Shown: positions 13,181 to 14,158 of the stretch, in pieces
Position numbering within the stretch: the stretch's first letter is position 1
How the letters are laid out: each line of letters starts with the position of its first letter
Source: Actinomycetes bacterium
Lineage (GTDB): Bacteria; Actinomycetota; Actinomycetes; Actinomycetales; Cellulomonadaceae
Assembly (NCBI GenBank): GCA_023401045.1
Contig: JAEXEM010000305.1
Span: 1-14,158, forward strand
DNA length: 14,158 nt
Direction: 5' to 3'
Position numbers and translations under genes: made by a program
Notes under the pieces: generated by a model
What the model was told of the DNA's origin: nothing
The model's database searches: none
Seen by the model: only the letters and a program-made list of their open reading frames with translations

Positions 13181-14116
13181 ATGGCACGCATCTACGAGGA
13201 CGCGACCGCGCTCATCGGCAACACCCCGCTGGTCCGCATCAACAAGATCACCGACGGCGCCCCGGCCCGGGTCGTCGGCAAGCTCGAGTTCTACAACCCG
13301 GCGAACTCGGTGAAGGACCGCATCGGCGTCGCCATCATCGACGCGGCCGAGAAGTCCGGCGAGCTGCAGGCCGGCGGCACCATCGTCGAGGCCACGAGCG
13401 GCAACACCGGCATCGCGCTGGCGTTCGTCGGTGCGGCCCGCGGCTACAAGGTCGTCCTCACGATGCCCGAGACGATGTCGAAGGAGCGCCGTGCGCTGCT
13501 GCGGGCCTTCGGCGCCGAGCTCATCCTCACCCCGGGCTCCGAGGGCATGAAGGGGGCGGTCAACCGCGCCAACGAGATCGTCGCCGAGCGTCCCGGTGCG
13601 ATCCTCGCCCGCCAGTTCGCCAACGAGGCGAACCCCGAGATCCACCGCCGCACGACGGCCGAGGAGATCTGGAACGACACCGACGGCGAGGTCGACATCG
13701 TCGTCGCCGGCATCGGCACCGGCGGCACCATCACCGGGGTCGGCCAGGTGCTCAAGGAGCGCAAGCCCGGCGTGCAGATCGTCGGCGTCGAGCCGGCCGA
13801 GTCGCCGATCCTCAACGGCGGCGCCCCCGGCCCGCACAAGATCCAGGGCATCGGCGCGAACTTCGTCCCGGAGATCCTCGACACGAGCGTCTACGACGAG
13901 ATCATCGACGTCGACGCCGAGACCGCCGTCGCCGTGGCCCGCCGCGCCGCTCGCGAGGAGGGCCTGCTCGTCGGGATCTCGTCCGGGGCCGCGCTGCACG
14001 CCGCGACGCAGCTCGCCCAGCGCCCGGAGAACGCGGGCAAGCTCATCGTCGTCGTCATCCCGTCGTTCGGTGAGCGCTACCTCTCCTCGGTGCTCTACGC
14101 CGACCTGCTCGACTGA
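13181..14116 (+). CDS. cysK: Cysteine synthase A (O-acetylserine sulfhydrylase)
   Basis: PLP enzyme that makes L-cysteine and acetate from O-acetyl-L-serine and sulfide in the cytoplasm. Length 311 is typical. The PLP lysine is Lys45 in NSVKDR, the substrate loop is TSGNTG (72-77), the phosphate-binding loop is GTGGT (179-183) and the C-terminal PLP contact is SSGA (267-270, Ser268). The start is ATG 13181 with AAGAGGA just upstream; an in-frame extension to 12941 has no binding site and would run across the leader peptide in another frame. It is controlled, on sequence evidence, by a thiol-stress-type promoter and a polycysteine leader. Downstream, only 42 nt of C-rich DNA remain, so whether cysE follows cannot be seen. 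Confidence 0.97.
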   Translation: MARIYEDATALIGNTPLVRINKITDGAPARVVGKLEFYNPANSVKDRIGVAIIDAAEKSGELQAGGTIVEATSGNTGIALAFVGAARGYKVVLTMPETMSKERRALLRAFGAELILTPGSEGMKGAVNRANEIVAERPGAILARQFANEANPEIHRRTTAEEIWNDTDGEVDIVVAGIGTGGTITGVGQVLKERKPGVQIVGVEPAESPILNGGAPGPHKIQGIGANFVPEILDTSVYDEIIDVDAETAVAVARRAAREEGLLVGISSGAALHAATQLAQRPENAGKLIVVVIPSFGERYLSSVLYADLLD

Positions 14117-14158
14117 CCCGGTGCGTGGGCCCCGCCCCCCTGCCCCGCCCGGGCCCCC

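Noticed and set aside
14117..14158. C-rich tail after cysK as a terminator
   Set aside because: Partial GGGCCCC repeats are present but the window ends before a complete hairpin can be judged.

Overview
The window is very GC-rich DNA from an actinobacterium. The leucine/valine/alanine-rich proteins, GTG starts, 4-nt ATGA/GTGA gene overlaps, lack of U-tract terminators and an actinobacterial-type cysteine leader peptide all fit. A Cellulomonas-like member of the Micrococcales is my best guess, but that is inference from style, not from a marker gene. Long open frames antisense to the real genes are GC artefacts and are left out.

Positions 13-10487 (minus strand) are one tightly packed, apparently sugar- or polyol-linked catabolic operon. 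In transcription order it encodes two Dpp/Opp-type permeases, two ABC ATPases, a family-5 solute-binding lipoprotein, an FAD-dependent oxidoreductase, an unrecognised 309-residue protein, an unrecognised 107-residue protein, a mannitol dehydrogenase-family enzyme and a PfkB-family sugar kinase. Gaps are mostly 4-53 nt or overlaps; the exception is 97 nt before the binding-protein gene, which holds a perfect 10-bp hairpin. The logical flow is uptake, oxidation by the FAD enzyme, one or two unknown steps, NAD(P)-linked reduction/oxidation, then phosphorylation. The natural substrate is not evident.

Positions 10488-10855 are the control region. It has a recognisable promoter (TTGACA, 17 nt, AATGCT), two copies of the LacI-type operator TGACA-N-CG-N-TGTCA 113 bp apart (one just downstream of the predicted transcription start), and a separate perfect 9-bp-arm palindrome abutting the -35 box. 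The LacI-family repressor gene lies immediately upstream (10856-11902, same strand) and ends in GC-rich hairpins, so repressor and operon are probably separate transcripts.

Positions 12054-12694 (minus) hold a DUF1801-family gene whose ribosome binding site sits inside a perfect 10-bp inverted repeat, and a tRNA-Pro(TGG) with one mismatched T-stem pair.

Positions 12820-14116 (plus) are a cysteine-biosynthesis unit: a sigma-R/SigH-like promoter (GGGAAC, N18, GTT), a 24-codon leader peptide ending [10 protein letters not shown], a structured leader with competing pairings, and cysK. This looks like a cysteine-responsive attenuator combined with thiol-stress transcription control and is the clearest regulatory system in the window; the catabolic operon with its unrecognised proteins is the best candidate for undescribed biochemistry.
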